A stretch of DNA of 64,000 nucleotides from Ciona savignyi (taxonomy: Eukaryota > Chordata > Ascidiacea > Phlebobranchia > Cionidae), in assembly GCA_000149265.1 (NCBI GenBank), contig CH003415.1, forward strand, positions 402,550 through 466,549, read 5' to 3'. The first letter of the stretch is position 1. Every line of letters starts with the position of its first letter. A program made the translations under genes and the position numbers. Of this stretch, positions 45,101 to 57,700 are shown piece after piece. The notes under the pieces are model-generated. The model searched no databases. It was given only the letters and a program-made list of their open reading frames with translations, and was not told the origin of the DNA.

Positions 45101-48100
45101 TTGCATTGTATATAAATAATTAATATAAATAATTTGTATAAAATTAAGATGATAATAATATTCAATACTGTTAATGCAAAAGTTAAAAAAATTTGCACGA
45201 AAAAATTACAATATTTGCAAATAAAAAACAAAGACAGTTTCCAAGGTAATGAATAATCTCCTTTCGTATGACTATTGCAGCTGAGACAATGCACACAAGA
45301 GGCATGCCCCATCTTTCTCTCAGCCCTGTGGATTTAGCCAGGAGATCCCAGAGAAAAAGGTCAGTGGAGTTATTTTTAAGCTAACAATATGTTTACGGTG
45401 TAATTATGTTATTTTTCTATATACCAAAATAAGTTAAAATTTTCATAATTTTATGCGTTTAGTGGCTTGCCCAAGGACATAACCATTTTCAGACATTGTC
45501 TTGTTCTAGTGAACATAAATGGTTCCATTAAGAGGTTATATCCAAAACTAAAGAAAATAATGCTACAATAGCTTTGAAAACCTGTTTTGGGGCAATATGA
45601 AGTCATTTATTGTATGATATGAACCTTTTTTATTGCAAATAGACGCTTGATTAATTGAACGATTGGATTATTTTATCCCATAGCAATCTTGTATTTAATA
45701 CAAACACCCATTAGTTACCTTATAGTTACAAAAGTGGGCTTTGCAATATTGATTTCTTCACCAAGCCACTGTTTTTCGATCGCATCTGAATTAGTAATTT
45801 GTAATTTAACAATCATTCATTCCAGGTCCGATGATGACATCATGTATAGAAAGGTAGTAGTGATGCATTTGATGTAAAATCATCAACTTTCTTAATTTAC
45901 TTATTGTTTTAGACCCAAAAATTGGACGACAGTTTCAACCGTGAAACCTCATTTTCCAAGAGAATCAAACTAAGGTTGGTACGTTTGTCACCGTAAAAAT
46001 TTAAATGGAAGTGGTTTTTAATAAAAAATTAATTCATATTTTAGTTTTTTCTTTATTAAAACTTTAAGACTTGTAAATATAATGAATATGAGGAAATATT
46101 GTCAATAAAATAAATATTGAATATGGTGACATATTGTAAATATAATAAATACGACAAAAATAAAGCTAAAACATGATATAAATGTGGGCTACTGAAATCG
46201 AACTTCTTGTGTCGGCCCTGCCGGTAGTCTAGAGGTTTTGTGATCACAACTAGCTGCTGGCTGAATTTATTCTTGGGCAAGGCACTTAGCTGACATTGCC
46301 AGAACCGAGCGGCCTAATTGGTTATACTAAAACTGAAGAAACGGCTGTGAACACAGTGCAATAGGTGTGTTAACCTGGTTGGTCCAGGGTAATCTAGCAA
46401 GAGCCTGTGTCATACTCATATCTTGGGGAAAACTAAAAGAAGGGAAAGAGGGAAACTTCTCACTAAAATATAGATTATGGTATTAGAGTTAATTTTAAAG
46501 TTGGTGTTAGTGTTTGTTCTGGGGTTAAGATTAGTGTTTAGGGCAGAGTTAAAATTAGTTTCCATAGTTTTAGTGAGCCGTTTCCCTCCTTCCCTCCTTT
46601 CCTCTTTCCCTCCTTTTAGTGTTGCCCTCATAACATCCCTGCGTTTTACCATTCACAGGGATAGGACATGAATATTCTAACCTAACCATAAATCAAACCA
46701 CTCCATATATACCACTATACACTATCCATTCAGCTCCACAATGATAAACGACGAAGATGAACTCAATGTAACTAATAATTTCGATGATGAACACCAGCAA
46801 ACTTCAGGTATAAGTTGGGAACTTTTCCGCAATTTTTACAACGGTTGAGTTATCGTTTACAATACCGGGCGCTGATTAAGTTGTCAACCTGATATACTTT
46901 ATATAAAATCATATATACAAGTTCCAAACAAAGTATTTTTCTGTCACTTATCTGAACTAGTAGTCTAAAAGGAGAATAAAAAGACAGAAATCATGCCCAG
47001 ACAGTGCCTTGGTGTAAATTATGGGGTGGTTAGGTGTGTTTATTTCTCTTACGGCAAGTGGGATTGGGAAAATCCCCAGCTATCTTTATAGGATTTTTAT
47101 TTGGCACCTCATACTTATGCTCATGGATTATTTAATCTATTGTAGTGTATATTATCAAATAGACACATTGTTTTAGTTCAACCCAATAAACCACTGGGTT
47201 TAGGTAATGTATGTCAAGTGTCTAGATCAGCGTTTCTCAAACTATGGGTCGCGACCCACCGGTGGGTCGCGAAAGGAATCTTGGTGGGTCGTGAAAAGTT
47301 ATAGAAAGCTCTGATTAACTATACTGGCTATTTTCTATACAAAAATCAAGGGGAAATTATCATAATTGTGACATCACACAATCTTGAATCGTGGCGTGAT
47401 CTTCACCTGACCTCAGGTCATTGAACCTTTCGTCTCTCACACATGTTACAACAACTATATATAAAGTTAAGTGGGTCGCCATAAATTGTGGTAATTAATA
47501 GTGGGTTCCAACTCCAAAAAGTTTGAGAACCACTGGTCTAGATCATTGACAAAACAACCAACAGGCTTCTAGCAAGTTTCAATCCCACTAAACTTCCACT
47601 GATGGTCTGACATGCTATGAATAAGCTAACCTTCTGAACCTTTATTATACACATTTCTGTAAATTGAGTATTCTGTATGTGCATAATACAAGTGTGTGGT
47701 TTAAATTATAATTTTGTATAGTACAGAATATTTTAATTTTAATATAAACATTTTAATAATAAATTTTAATTTTGTAATGTCTGCATTTTAATATAAAAAG
47801 AAGCAATCTTCATTTTAATATGAAATTGCTTCTCTGATGAAATCGCTCGATTATTCTGCCAAAAATTGTCCGATTTACAGGTCGTGACAAACTGCATTCT
47901 GGAACATCTGGTCAACTCCAAACAAGTTTTTCTGAAATGAAAAAAGCCTCGAAAAGGGAAAGGTCATCTCGTGTTGCTCGTACTGCAAATGACAGTAACA
48001 TCTCTGGTAAATAAATATTTTATGGTGTGTGTCCATTATTTTACTCCTCAACCAATTTGTCCGCTGAAACAAACTTATTTTTAACACTATACAATAGACA

Positions 48101-48313
48101 CTGGTGGCATAACTTAAAATTAAATGCAAGGAATCATATTACCCCGGTCCCACCGTCAGGTTACCAGAGTTATTGCAGATTGTTGTGTATGATTGAGACA
48201 TTCCTTTAATTTGGCAGAACCCATCTTGTAATATTGGATTAACCTTCCAAACTCTTACATTTACCAATAATAGTTTTTCTTTTACAGATGGCAGTTGGTG
48301 TGTTATTCTTTGA
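39127..48313 (+). CDS. MAJIN: MAJIN-like membrane-anchored junction protein, 11 exons
   Basis: Meiosis-specific protein that, with TERB1 and TERB2, attaches telomeres to the inner nuclear membrane (family knowledge). Exons: 39127-39218, 40662-40704, 41481-41571, 43571-43695, 44370-44442, 45281-45359, 45826-45853, 45913-45974, 46734-46807, 47881-48006, 48288-48313; all in phase, 272 residues against ~250 in vertebrates. Seen: N-terminus MPLKPFEIPEDLRFIG then QQYVYKFKIIFNS, the best MAJIN match; then LELAIEHIILGLPKF and PYRYSYILFVYLNEDETG, the core beta-sheet region. Residues after about 150 are charged and low complexity (for example DDDIMYRKTQKLDDSFNRE). The expected C-terminal membrane anchor is not seen in the phase-consistent frame, which ends GSWCVIL. 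An acceptor-like TTTGCTTTGTAG lies about 30 nt before the ATG. Identification rests mainly on the N-terminal domain. Confidence 0.72.
39360..40545 (+). mobile_element. SINE-A interrupted by a DNA transposon
   Basis: 5' part 39360-39406 (ACCGATTAGTCTGGTGG... to CAAAGGGG) and 3' part 40271-40545 (starting again with CAAAGGGG, then the B box and body). Located in MAJIN intron 1. Confidence 0.8.
39407..40270. mobile_element. Non-autonomous DNA transposon, tandem dimer, 8-bp target duplication
   Basis: Left end CCAGTATGGAAAGTACGGC (after a short CCAGTATGGA duplication) and right end CGTACTTTCCATACGGG are inverted repeats. The target duplication is CAAAGGGG at 39399-39406 and 40271-40278. Inside, 39418-39778 and 39783-40268 are two direct copies sharing GTATGGAAAGTACGGCAGCT, ACCTCTGGACCTCGGGTAAT and CACACTTAAATATTTGGCGC. 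The second copy's left end abuts the first without an intervening right end. 8-bp duplication suggests hAT; no transposase. Confidence 0.8.
41136..41421 (+). mobile_element. SINE-A, full length
   Basis: ACCGGTTAGTCTGGCGGTTT at the 5' end, B-box-like GGTTGCAGGTTCTGAACTG, tail ATATCCTATCCTA. In MAJIN intron 2. Confidence 0.85.
41720..41885. repeat. ~31-bp degenerate tandem repeat
   Basis: Five copies of ATTGTGAATGACATTTTAGTAATG with variable T-rich spacers. In MAJIN intron 3, beside the mariner. Confidence 0.8.
42104..43471 (-). mobile_element. Tc1/mariner-superfamily transposon
   Basis: 1368 bp, flanked by TA on both sides (42102-42103 and 43472-43473). Terminal inverted repeats CAGGGTGACCCAAAAAAAAC and, at the other end, GTTTTTTTGGGGTCACCCTG, each followed inward by GGGCCCC. 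Contains a broken transposase on the minus strand. Inserted in MAJIN intron 3. Confidence 0.95.
42256..43384 (-). pseudogene. Mariner-type transposase with two frameshifts
   Basis: DDE transposase in three frame segments: 43384-43241 (helix-turn-helix start, RIYCVKFYYKTGSFKKTQ), 43205-42360 and its upstream extension (main domain), and 42444-42256 (C-terminus, RTITELKEAIREEMRAI). Catalytic positions remain visible: LWTSDEAHF, WFQQDGASSH and APHSPDLSPPDFF, with 36 residues between the second and third Asp. Breaks lie near 43250 (run of A) and near 42440 (T/G homopolymer). No other stop interrupts the central 280 residues, so the copy is fairly young but inactive. Confidence 0.9.
46205..46400 (+). 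mobile_element. SINE-A, decayed
   Basis: CGGCCCTGCCGGTAGTCTAG, TTCTTGGGCAAGGCACTTAG and AACCGAGCGGCCTAATTGGT in family order. Tail lost where the next MITE begins. Confidence 0.6.
46428..46627. mobile_element. MITE, GGAGGGAAA family
   Basis: Ends GGGGAAAACTAAAAGAAGGG and TTTCCCTCCTTTTAGTGTTGC. The interior has the family's AGTTAATTTTAAAGTTGG-like core. Inserted in or next to the SINE-A at 46205, as TATCC-type SINE sequence resumes at 46660. Confidence 0.75.
47228..47535. mobile_element. hAT-type MITE, exact 8-bp target duplication
   Basis: 308 bp. Ends CAGCGTTTCTCAAACTATGG and AAGTTTGAGAACCACTG; GTCTAGAT flanks both sides (47220-47227, 47536-47543). Contains GGGTCGCGACCCACCGGTGG. Located in the MAJIN intron before exon 10. 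Confidence 0.9.
48130..48240 (-). mobile_element. SINE-A fragment
   Basis: ACCCCGGTCCCACCGTCAGG, TTGTGTATGATTGAGACATT and TTTAATTTGGCAGAACCCAT match the 3' half of SINE-A on the minus strand. Confidence 0.6.
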
Positions 48314-48633
48314 GTTGGTAAGATCTGAGTCGAATTAATGCTTACCAGATCCATGGCTTTTAAGAACCCCTAGAATGTAGTTTATTTGCTGCTTCAGCAT
48401 GTTTTATTGTTTGTTTTTAAAAATTTGCGTTCCTCGTTTTTTGTTTTTATATCTTGATTGTGTTTTCTTGTACTTACTTGTATACTGTCAGCATATAACA
48501 ATGAATTAATATGTCTTCAGCAGCTTCATTTCATAACTTCTATACTCCAAACTAACTGTAAACCTCTTTTATATATACGACCATTATAAATTTTTATAAT
48601 CATATTTTATAAACAAACAGTTCATTTTGTATA

Positions 48634-48639
48634 AATAAA
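48634..48639 (+). terminator. Candidate MAJIN poly(A) signal
   Basis: AATAAA about 320 nt past the predicted MAJIN stop and about 90 nt before the convergent CCDC180 stop. Confidence 0.4.
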
Positions 48640-48724
48640 ATGGAAAATATCAAAAGTTTTGTGATATTAAGAAAAAAACATTTAGCAAAAAAACAGGTAG
48701 AAAAAAATACTGTGACGAAAATAT

Positions 48725-51700
48725 TCAGTTGTACAGATTTTTCACTCCGGACACGGAATCTTCCCAGTTTAGCTTCCATCTGTGCTCCTCCTCCAATCTG
48801 ACCTCTTGCTCATTCTGAATCTTCTCCAGTGTTTCCTGGTGATTTTCTTCATACCTGCGCAGCACTGCATCGCGTTGAGATGCAACTGTTGTGTGGGGTA
48901 GAGTGGTGCTAACGGTGCTCGTACTTTCTGTGAAATGGTGTTTGAAGGTTTCGAGTAATACTGGATATGCCGTTCAATGCAAACTTTAATATCATTTGTG
49001 AAAATTTGCTGGATAATGGGGATTTCCCTGTGGTGAGAAACAATATTTTTATAGCATTAGGATTCAAGTGATTAAAAAACAAAAGGTTAAATGTTTCACT
49101 AAGTACAACAATTTATTTGTTTCACAATTTTCAGTGTTAAAAATCTTTTCACTGCTGCACTGAATAAAAAAATTATTTTTAACATTTAGGTAATGATTTT
49201 GCAAATTTTATTTATAACCATCAGCAATCTACGAAAAAACAGGTAACCTGTTAAGCATTACTACTTTGCGCTTGAGTTAAAAGTAAATCAATTTTGCAAT
49301 AATAGAACCATTTAATGAATTGACAAAATTAATTCCCATTTAAAAAACGATGCATTTTTATGTTGGTGTTTGGTGTAAATGGGGCAGAACTGCAGGAACT
49401 ATCAACAACAAATTTTAGGCTTTTGTGTTATGAGAGGCAAACTATATTTTAATATTGCACCTTCTGTATACGGAGTATCCAAACAAAGGCCACTTGCGTC
49501 ACATCCGGGCCACTGTCGTGCACCCCGTTCAACCACAGGTTTGATCCCGAAGGCTGGATCAGCGACGTCATTCATATCAACTCCGGCTGCTCTGCGCTTT
49601 AACAGCACACTGGTGTGTTCTCGCCTTGGGGGAATCCCTGAAACAAGGGTTTGTGGCCATCCTGATATACAACTACATTTGTAGATACAGTCGCTACCAC
49701 TTTTCCAGAGGTATCACAGTACTGTGTATGATAGGGAGATTTTAGATCATTTTCAGATCACTACTAAATGAATAGTGTCTAGTTCGTTCTTTTTCATTGT
49801 TACATTTTAGGTATTGAGCATATTGTTTTGATTTTCCATGTAAAGTGCGGCCGTTCACATTCGTAATTGGTCTTGGGTACGCCACAAGGTCAAAAACCAC
49901 TGCACTAGACTAATCTGTAGGACGAAAGTTCTGTTGATTTGAAGCAAATTTGCCTATGTTGGCACCATAGCAATACATTTGCCATCAGTATTTTTGTACC
50001 TGGTTTCAATCAAACAACATTTAGCTTCATGTAGAATACCCATGCTCTTACCGTTTAAGCTAGTGAGCAAGACATTTATTAGGTAATAAAACCTTGCAAA
50101 ACTTACTTCCAACAAAAATATCGTCAATGGTAAGCAAGTGATCGAACTCGAGAAACAGCTCATGTGCGAGGCTGGAAAGCTGCTTGATAAAATGTGAGGC
50201 TCTTTGTGTGACATTCTCTTTCAGTGATTGAGCGTGTTCCTGTATACCTTCCATATGCTCGGACTGAAATATGTTAAGATATTATGGATGAGACAATCGC
50301 CCATGTTGTAATGTATGAATAGCTTGATGGGTAAGCCTGTCATCATTCAACTGAAATGTTGTTGGATTAAAACTGGTTGCTATCGAGTTAATTTAGTTGC
50401 TCCGCAATAAACTTAAAGGAATATGCTTAAATCCAGTGGATTAATGGGTCCAACTAGGAAAGAAAAACTCAATCAAATCTGATGATTGTCACTGTAACAA
50501 TTTTCTGATGTTTCAACATAAATACTGGTATCCTATCCTGTGCTTGTGGGTGACCAATTTTATATCTTGATAAAATTGTTTTATACAACCAAGTTGTAAA
50601 ATCAGAATTCAGTGTTATGAACAACGTACATTGCAGTAATATTAAAAGTTAAGCTATTAATAAAAATACATTCGAATATCATTATATAGAATTCGAATAT
50701 CATTATATGCCGTACCAGTTAAAAATTCAGTCACTCTATACGAAAACAACTATTTTCCGCTTAACAGCCTTGGTTTAAACTTAACCACAATATTACATTC
50801 CACTCGCACCTGTCTTTTGCATTCTAAATCATAGAGATCTTTTAAAGCAGGTGCTTTGTCTGGGTGTCCGAGTGTTGGCCTCAACTCGTGTTTGTTTGAT
50901 TTCTATCCAAATAGATGGTTGATGAAAGATAAATTTGAACACATGAGACAAGAAAAAAATAATAAACAGGAGAAAATCAACCTTGTATATTAAGGTAAGG
51001 ACAACGTAATGACTTTTTTAAATTTTAATTACAAAAATAATGGTTTCTCTTAATCAAACCGTCAATTCTTAGGTTCTTTAGCATTGTGAATAGAAATTTG
51101 GGAATCGAATAAACCCAGCTTTGTTTGTTTTGCAAATTGACAGGTTTCATGCATGTAAAACGCATTTAAACTACAAGGTTAACTCACCAATTGATTAAAC
51201 CTCTGTTTTCATATACAAAGTTACGATACATTATGGTTGACATGTATATAGAAATAACTGATTGGTGTGGAGGTTTTATAAAACATAAGTGTATTCTGTC
51301 ATAAGCCAATGATAGGTAAAGCAATGGTCGGTTAACGCAATAGTTAAAAGCAAAGATCGATTTTTCGATTTTATTAAAATGGTGGGTTTGTAAGAGACAT
51401 TTAAAATGGTTTTATAGTAAAATAATGAAAATGAACCTTTGTATTTTGCCAAGAATTTGTAGGAGACATAGTTAAAAATGGTTACCACTATTGATAAGAA
51501 AAAATGAACCTTTGTATTTTGCCAAGAATTTTCTTTCTCAGAAAATTTAGTTTCATGCTGTTTCTGATCTTGTTTCAAAATATTAAGTTGTTGATCCAGC
51601 AGTTCGTTCAACAAAAGGCTTGGAACTGAGCACATTTCTTCTTCTAATGAAAGCAGCACTTTGCGGAAGTCTGTTATAAAATGAAAGAATTTTTTTTACT

Positions 51701-54700
51701 GGCAAAACACGTTTACTACACTTAAATAGCACAAAATATGGTTAAATTGGAACATTACATCACATACAGTTGTACACTGTGGTGTTGTGTTTCACTGCAT
51801 TTTTAACCATTTGTAGAAACAAAAAATAATTTTAATTCATTTTCTACTATATCCAAGCAATTGGATCGGGTATTCTTACAATTAGCAACTGCTTGGAGCA
51901 GGTCATTAAAATATCATCTTTCCCCAGTTAAGTGGATAGGAGAGGATATTCATGGCAATGTCCATTAAGTGCCTTGTCCAAGGACACAACCAGCTAGCTA
52001 GAGACCAGTTTCGAACCTTTAACCTTTCGGTTGAAATGCGTTGAACTAAACCACCAGACTAACCGGTCGGACAAAAGTGTTCAATGTAATATCCATTCAC
52101 CTTGCAGTGAAGCATTATGGAACTCATCGCTTTGCTTCTCATACGATGATAACTTCTGCACAACCTTCTCAGCGCATTGGTCAAATGTGTCCTGTGAAGC
52201 ATTGACGTTAGGTTATAAAACTTGCAAGTTTTAATTAAATCGAATGTAACTGTTCCTAAGGGTTCAGTACAACCACTCTAAATCATGTCTGGCTGTCTGA
52301 TCAGGCGCAATAGATTAGTGCGAGCATAGCTCCCTTTCACACTTTAAAATAAAAAATAAATTTTAAATTCCTAGTCCAGTTACAAACTTTGTTATGCCAT
52401 CTAATAACTTTACAAAGTTAAAAATATAAACTTGTTTACATACTTCAATCCTATAGCACACTGTATTATACCACTATGTGCCAAAGTGCAATATTATGGT
52501 AAAACATGCATGATGGTATGGTTATATATTTAGGTTATAGTTATATATATCAATGTTTACATTATTTTAAACTGAATTTTACTTCACATTTGCAATGCTG
52601 GCAGTACAATTTGGAACAAAAAAATCAGTTTTAACTGATGCAACTTTACACTTTATCTCTACACCCCATTCCTGGGTAAAAAATATTGAACCAACCAGTT
52701 AGTCTGGTGGTTTAGTGTGCCGCCTTTCAACCAAAGGGTTACAGGTTTGAAACTGGTCGCTAGCTGGTTGTGTCTTTGAGCAAGGCACTTCACGGACATT
52801 GCCTGAACCCAGCGAATTAATGGGTTTAACTAAATTGAAGGAACATGTATATCAATATAAAACATACTGCAGTAGCTCCAGTAACCCGACGGTGCGCGCG
52901 AGGTAATCTGACAATTGTCCATGTGTTAACCCTCTTGGTTTTCCTATTCACAGGGATAAACATGAATATCCTATCCTATCCTAAATGTAAGAAACCCCGA
53001 CAAATATTTATTTAAGGTTTACCTGTATAAACTGAGGTCTGGTCGGCATACGGTTGCCTTTTTGTTTGTAATAGATCTCCGCTGTGGACAGCATTCCATC
53101 CAATGCTTCATGCAGTATTTGGTGGATCTAGGCAAATATACCATTTACCATCAAAAAAATGCCAAATAAAGTCAGCTGGATTTTTATTTCGAGAAAAAAT
53201 CTTGCAATGCATTTAAAATAGGCAATTTAAACTTTAAGATTTCTTAATTATTTAATTGACATTAATTAATTATGAAGGTATGATTTTACCTTTGCCCAAA
53301 TAAAATTCAATTCTTGTCTGCCATGCATTATTAAACACAAATAAGGCAGTATAGGAATATTAAACCACTAGTATATTAAAAATCAGCCTAAATCACTGTT
53401 TCAAAAATTTATTTCACGTCGAAAAGCCACTTGAACTTTCCCAACTCACCTTTGCCATGAAGAAAGTTCCTTCTGGGGGTTTAACTCCAAAGATCATGTA
53501 TTTTAACTCAAATTTGGTTTCTCTTCTACGATAAATTCCTGAAGAAATTCTGCAACCAGAGTGCAAATTGACTTAACAGCTGGCACTTTGAACTTGATAC
53601 AGGTTACAAGATAAAGCATAACACATGCTCTGCACATTAAACCTGGCTTTCCCCGACTTTGACAAATTAACAGCTATGTTTATCGCAAGGCTGGTTTTTG
53701 TCCAGCTGCATAGCTTAGTGGGTAAGCGCATTATTAGCCTCTTGCTTTATTGATTGTTTTATGAGATTAAGGTAATATCACGTTTCCCTGGGACATAGCC
53801 ATCAAACATACCAACCACAGCAGGGATCGTAACATGAACCCATACATTTCTAATGTTTCTAAAAAAACGACCACATTCACACAGCTGAACAAACTAGATT
53901 TCAACCATACATCTTCTTATTTCCTATTGACTCTGGATACAAATTCACCACTTATTTGACCTACCCATCTCCTCCATGCCTCTTGCTCGTCTCCGATTCT
54001 GTTGTGCTTCCAGCAATACTAACCAGGGTGTTACGTCTCTGAGCCCCTCTGTGCTTGAGGCCGCTCTGCAAATAAACACTGGGTGAAATAAAAATATGAC
54101 GTCTAATTTAATTCTCCTTTTTAAGTAACAGTAAGCATAAAAATATTAAGGTTTTGATCAAGAAACAAAACAGTCTTAATGTAAGCTGGATGAGACATAT
54201 GTAATAAAGCAATATATCAATCAGGTAAAACAGTTCACAAGGACATACTTAAAAACTCTAAACTCAATAACCAAAAAGGGAAAGTTGTCAACAACCAACC
54301 TGGGAATTGGATGTAGAGGGTGGGTAGCGTGTTGCGCCACCCGTGACAACCGATCTATCGTCATCTAATTCATACCCCTTCCCTTGCTGTGCTCTGGTGG
54401 AAGGTTAGTTACCGTTACCGCTGTTTAACCAAACATTAGATTTTAGGGAGTTTTTAAAACATGTTGTAACGAGTAAGAATTAAATAAAAAAAGCCCAAAG
54501 CTGTGAATTCTATAATAATTTATTTTAACATGAAGGTACATTTCTTCTGTCCAAAGCCTTTATCAAAAATTTGATAAAAATCAAACATTTCTAGCAGTCA
54601 AAACAAAAAGCGGTTTTAAAATTCTTTGCAAATTATTGGATTATAGACATGTTTTAATGACTTTCTTTTTGTTGTCATGTTCTCAATTTTGTATAGAAGC

Positions 54701-57700
54701 TGCCCTGTTCCCAATTTGTTATAGAAGTTGCATGTTTTCATCATGGAAACATAAATAAACTAAATCCATTCAGCAACGCACTCACCTTAGTATGTTCTTT
54801 ATCACCCCAATAGCTGCGTCTTCAGTCGGGTGTCTGCCTCCTCTGCTGTGTGTGCCCTGGGTATCAAGTCCCAATCTGCTGGGTGTTTTGTGCGCTTTGC
54901 TGCCGGCGGAAGTGCCCCGTGTGCCTCCACGGGTCAGTGTGGGGGTGGTCAGTTGACCTGGGTTGGCCACAACACTGTCGTGCGGCACGCTGCTTTGCGA
55001 GTCCAGTTTTTGGGCCTGAAAGGGATTTGTGGGGAAAGTTAAAGAATAATCTTCAGGGAGGTGGGGGATCGTGAGGAAGTGCTCCCGGGAGGTGGGGGAT
55101 CGTGAGGAAGTGCTCCCGGGAGGTGGGGGATCGTGAGGAAGTGCTCCCGGGAGGTGGGGGATCGTGAGGAAGTGCTCCCGGGAGGTGGGGGATCGTGAGG
55201 AAGTGCTCCCGGGAGGTGGGGGATCGTGAGGAAGTGCTCCCGGGAGGTGGGGGATCGTGAGGAAGTGCTCCCGGGAGGTGGGGGATCGTGAGGAAGTGCT
55301 CCTCACGTGGTCAACGTTCGTGAGTTTTGGGCCCTGAATGGGATTTTCTTGTTTTAATTTTGCATGGGAAAACGCAAGGGGGATCATCACATGGACAATA
55401 ACTCATGCCCGCTGTCAGGTTACTAAAGCAATTGCAGTGTGTTGTATTTGATTGAGATATCCCTTCAATTTTAGTAATCAGACTCATTAATCTGATTTCA
55501 GGCAATATCTCTAAAGTGCCTTTAACAAACATACATATGTTAGCTAGTGTCATCATTATTAATATACACGTACATAAAAGAGATAAACATAAAAAAATGA
55601 TACAAAAATATTTTCACAAGCAAAAGAGCATTTCAGAATAACATCACTGACCCTTGAAAGAACTTCAGGCACTTGAGGCCTGACACAGTTGAGATAGACA
55701 GATCGCTTATGCAGGCAATCCATTATATCAACAATATAAGATCGCAGCATACTTGGAGAGACGCTCTGCATCGTAAAAAAGGTGTATGGATGATTTAGTT
55801 TAGTTAGTTTGTTCATTTTTTGCCCCAGTTTTTAAAAATGGCAAACGAACATAATCACGACACAGTAACATGAAAAGACAGCAAAACGAACAGTCATTAA
55901 AACATGTCATTAAAAAATGGATATAATTTATTAAATATAGCGGACATGGCCGCCAAACCTAGTCGAAAGAACAATATTAAGCGATTAAAATTTAATTAAG
56001 ACCAAACGATATAGAGCCCTGAAGAAGAGTGTGCGGTAAAGTGCGACCAGTATTCCAGTACTGTTATTGTCTGTTGGCTTGTTATTCAGGACACGCCTTG
56101 GTTTACTCATTAATGACAATGTGAAGACAAATTAATTTGTACTTTAATTTGTTTTATAAGTTTAGGTATTAGTTTCAAGGATTAATATATTGATATTAGA
56201 GATTCTTAGATATAAGTTTTGTTAAATATAAATAAAGTGTTTTTGTAACTAGTTTAAGTTATAGTTAAAATTATAATTGAAGTTAAACCCATTGATTATT
56301 TGTATTACACAATTTTTCAAATAAACTTTCAATATATTTAGTGAATAATATGAATCAGTTTGTAGTAATCAATGTAGTTTTTAATTGATTGAATCTACAG
56401 CTTAATACTTCATGTGACAAAAAAGTTTTGACTTTTTTCCTCCGTGATTCAAATCTCCGTTTCTGCAGCCAAGACAATAAAAATTAAACAAACGCATAGG
56501 TAGTGTACAAATATGAATTACCCATTCCCATGTCTTTAGCAAATACCTGTTTTTTTAATATATATCAACATATTAGACATACACAGTATAGGATAGGCTA
56601 CTCATGTTTATCCTTGTATGGCAAAATCCAGGGGGGTTAACATGAGAAAGCGTCAACTAACATCGTGCACAAAAGTGATTCAATGGATCTAAAATTGCAG
56701 TGTTTTGAATATGATAAAGACATTGTTATTTTTTGTTTAATTTATTAATTCACTGGGTTCAGGTAACATCTATTAAGATCTTGCCAAAGGTCACAACTAC
56801 TTATATGGTATATACCTGGGTTGTTGAAAAATAACAGCCACTATAACACATACAAACAAATACCCAAATAAATAACTAAACAAACATAAAAACAAATATC
56901 TAAACAAACAAATAACTTAATAAATACCTCTTTATCAATGTTTGGTCGTTCACAAGCGTCGATTCGTCTTTGCAGAGTGGTAAGATGACTAAGCACTTCA
57001 GCCGCCATGCCATTGCTGTATGCAACCTCGGTTTTGATTCGAACTTGCGAGTTCGACGCCCACCTCTGCATTTTCTCCATGAACGTGAGGTCCACCAAGT
57101 GGTTACGGAACCTGGATGGAAAAGTTGTGAGGTTAGAATAGGATAGGATATTTATGTTTTATCCCCGTGAATGGGAAAACCAAGGGGGTTAACACACGTG
57201 CAATCGTCAGATCACCTCGCGCCCACCGTCGGGTTACCGGAGCTATTTCAGTGTGTTGTATATAATAGATACGTTCCTTCAATTTTTGTAGAACCCATAA
57301 ATTCGCTGGGTCACAATGTCCGTAAAGTGCCTTGGCTAAGGTCACAACCGACTAGCTAGCGACCAGTTTCGCACCTGCAACCTTTTGATTAAAAGGCGAC
57401 GCACTTAACCAATAGACCAACCGACCAGACAAGTACGGTCTTGTTTGGTTAAAGTTGTGTTGAACTTATTATGCTGGCTCTTTAGTGGGTGTATAGGAAT
57501 ATAAACTCGCTTGAAACTAGCCAATACCAAGTCATGTATCTTTGGAAAAGGCATTATTGACATTGCACTAACCTATGAGATTCCAAATTAGGAGTAGTAT
57601 TCTTTTTTTTAAATAATGTGGTAACTAGTTTGGAAACTCGAGTATACACGAGTTATAAGACAATAACTGTGATAAACATTTTAACACACAAATTGACCCA

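Noticed and set aside
54782-55390. 202-residue proline-rich repeat protein on the minus strand
   Set aside because: Only the part from 55015 down is a CCDC180 exon; the rest is the 31-bp minisatellite upstream of a clear acceptor.
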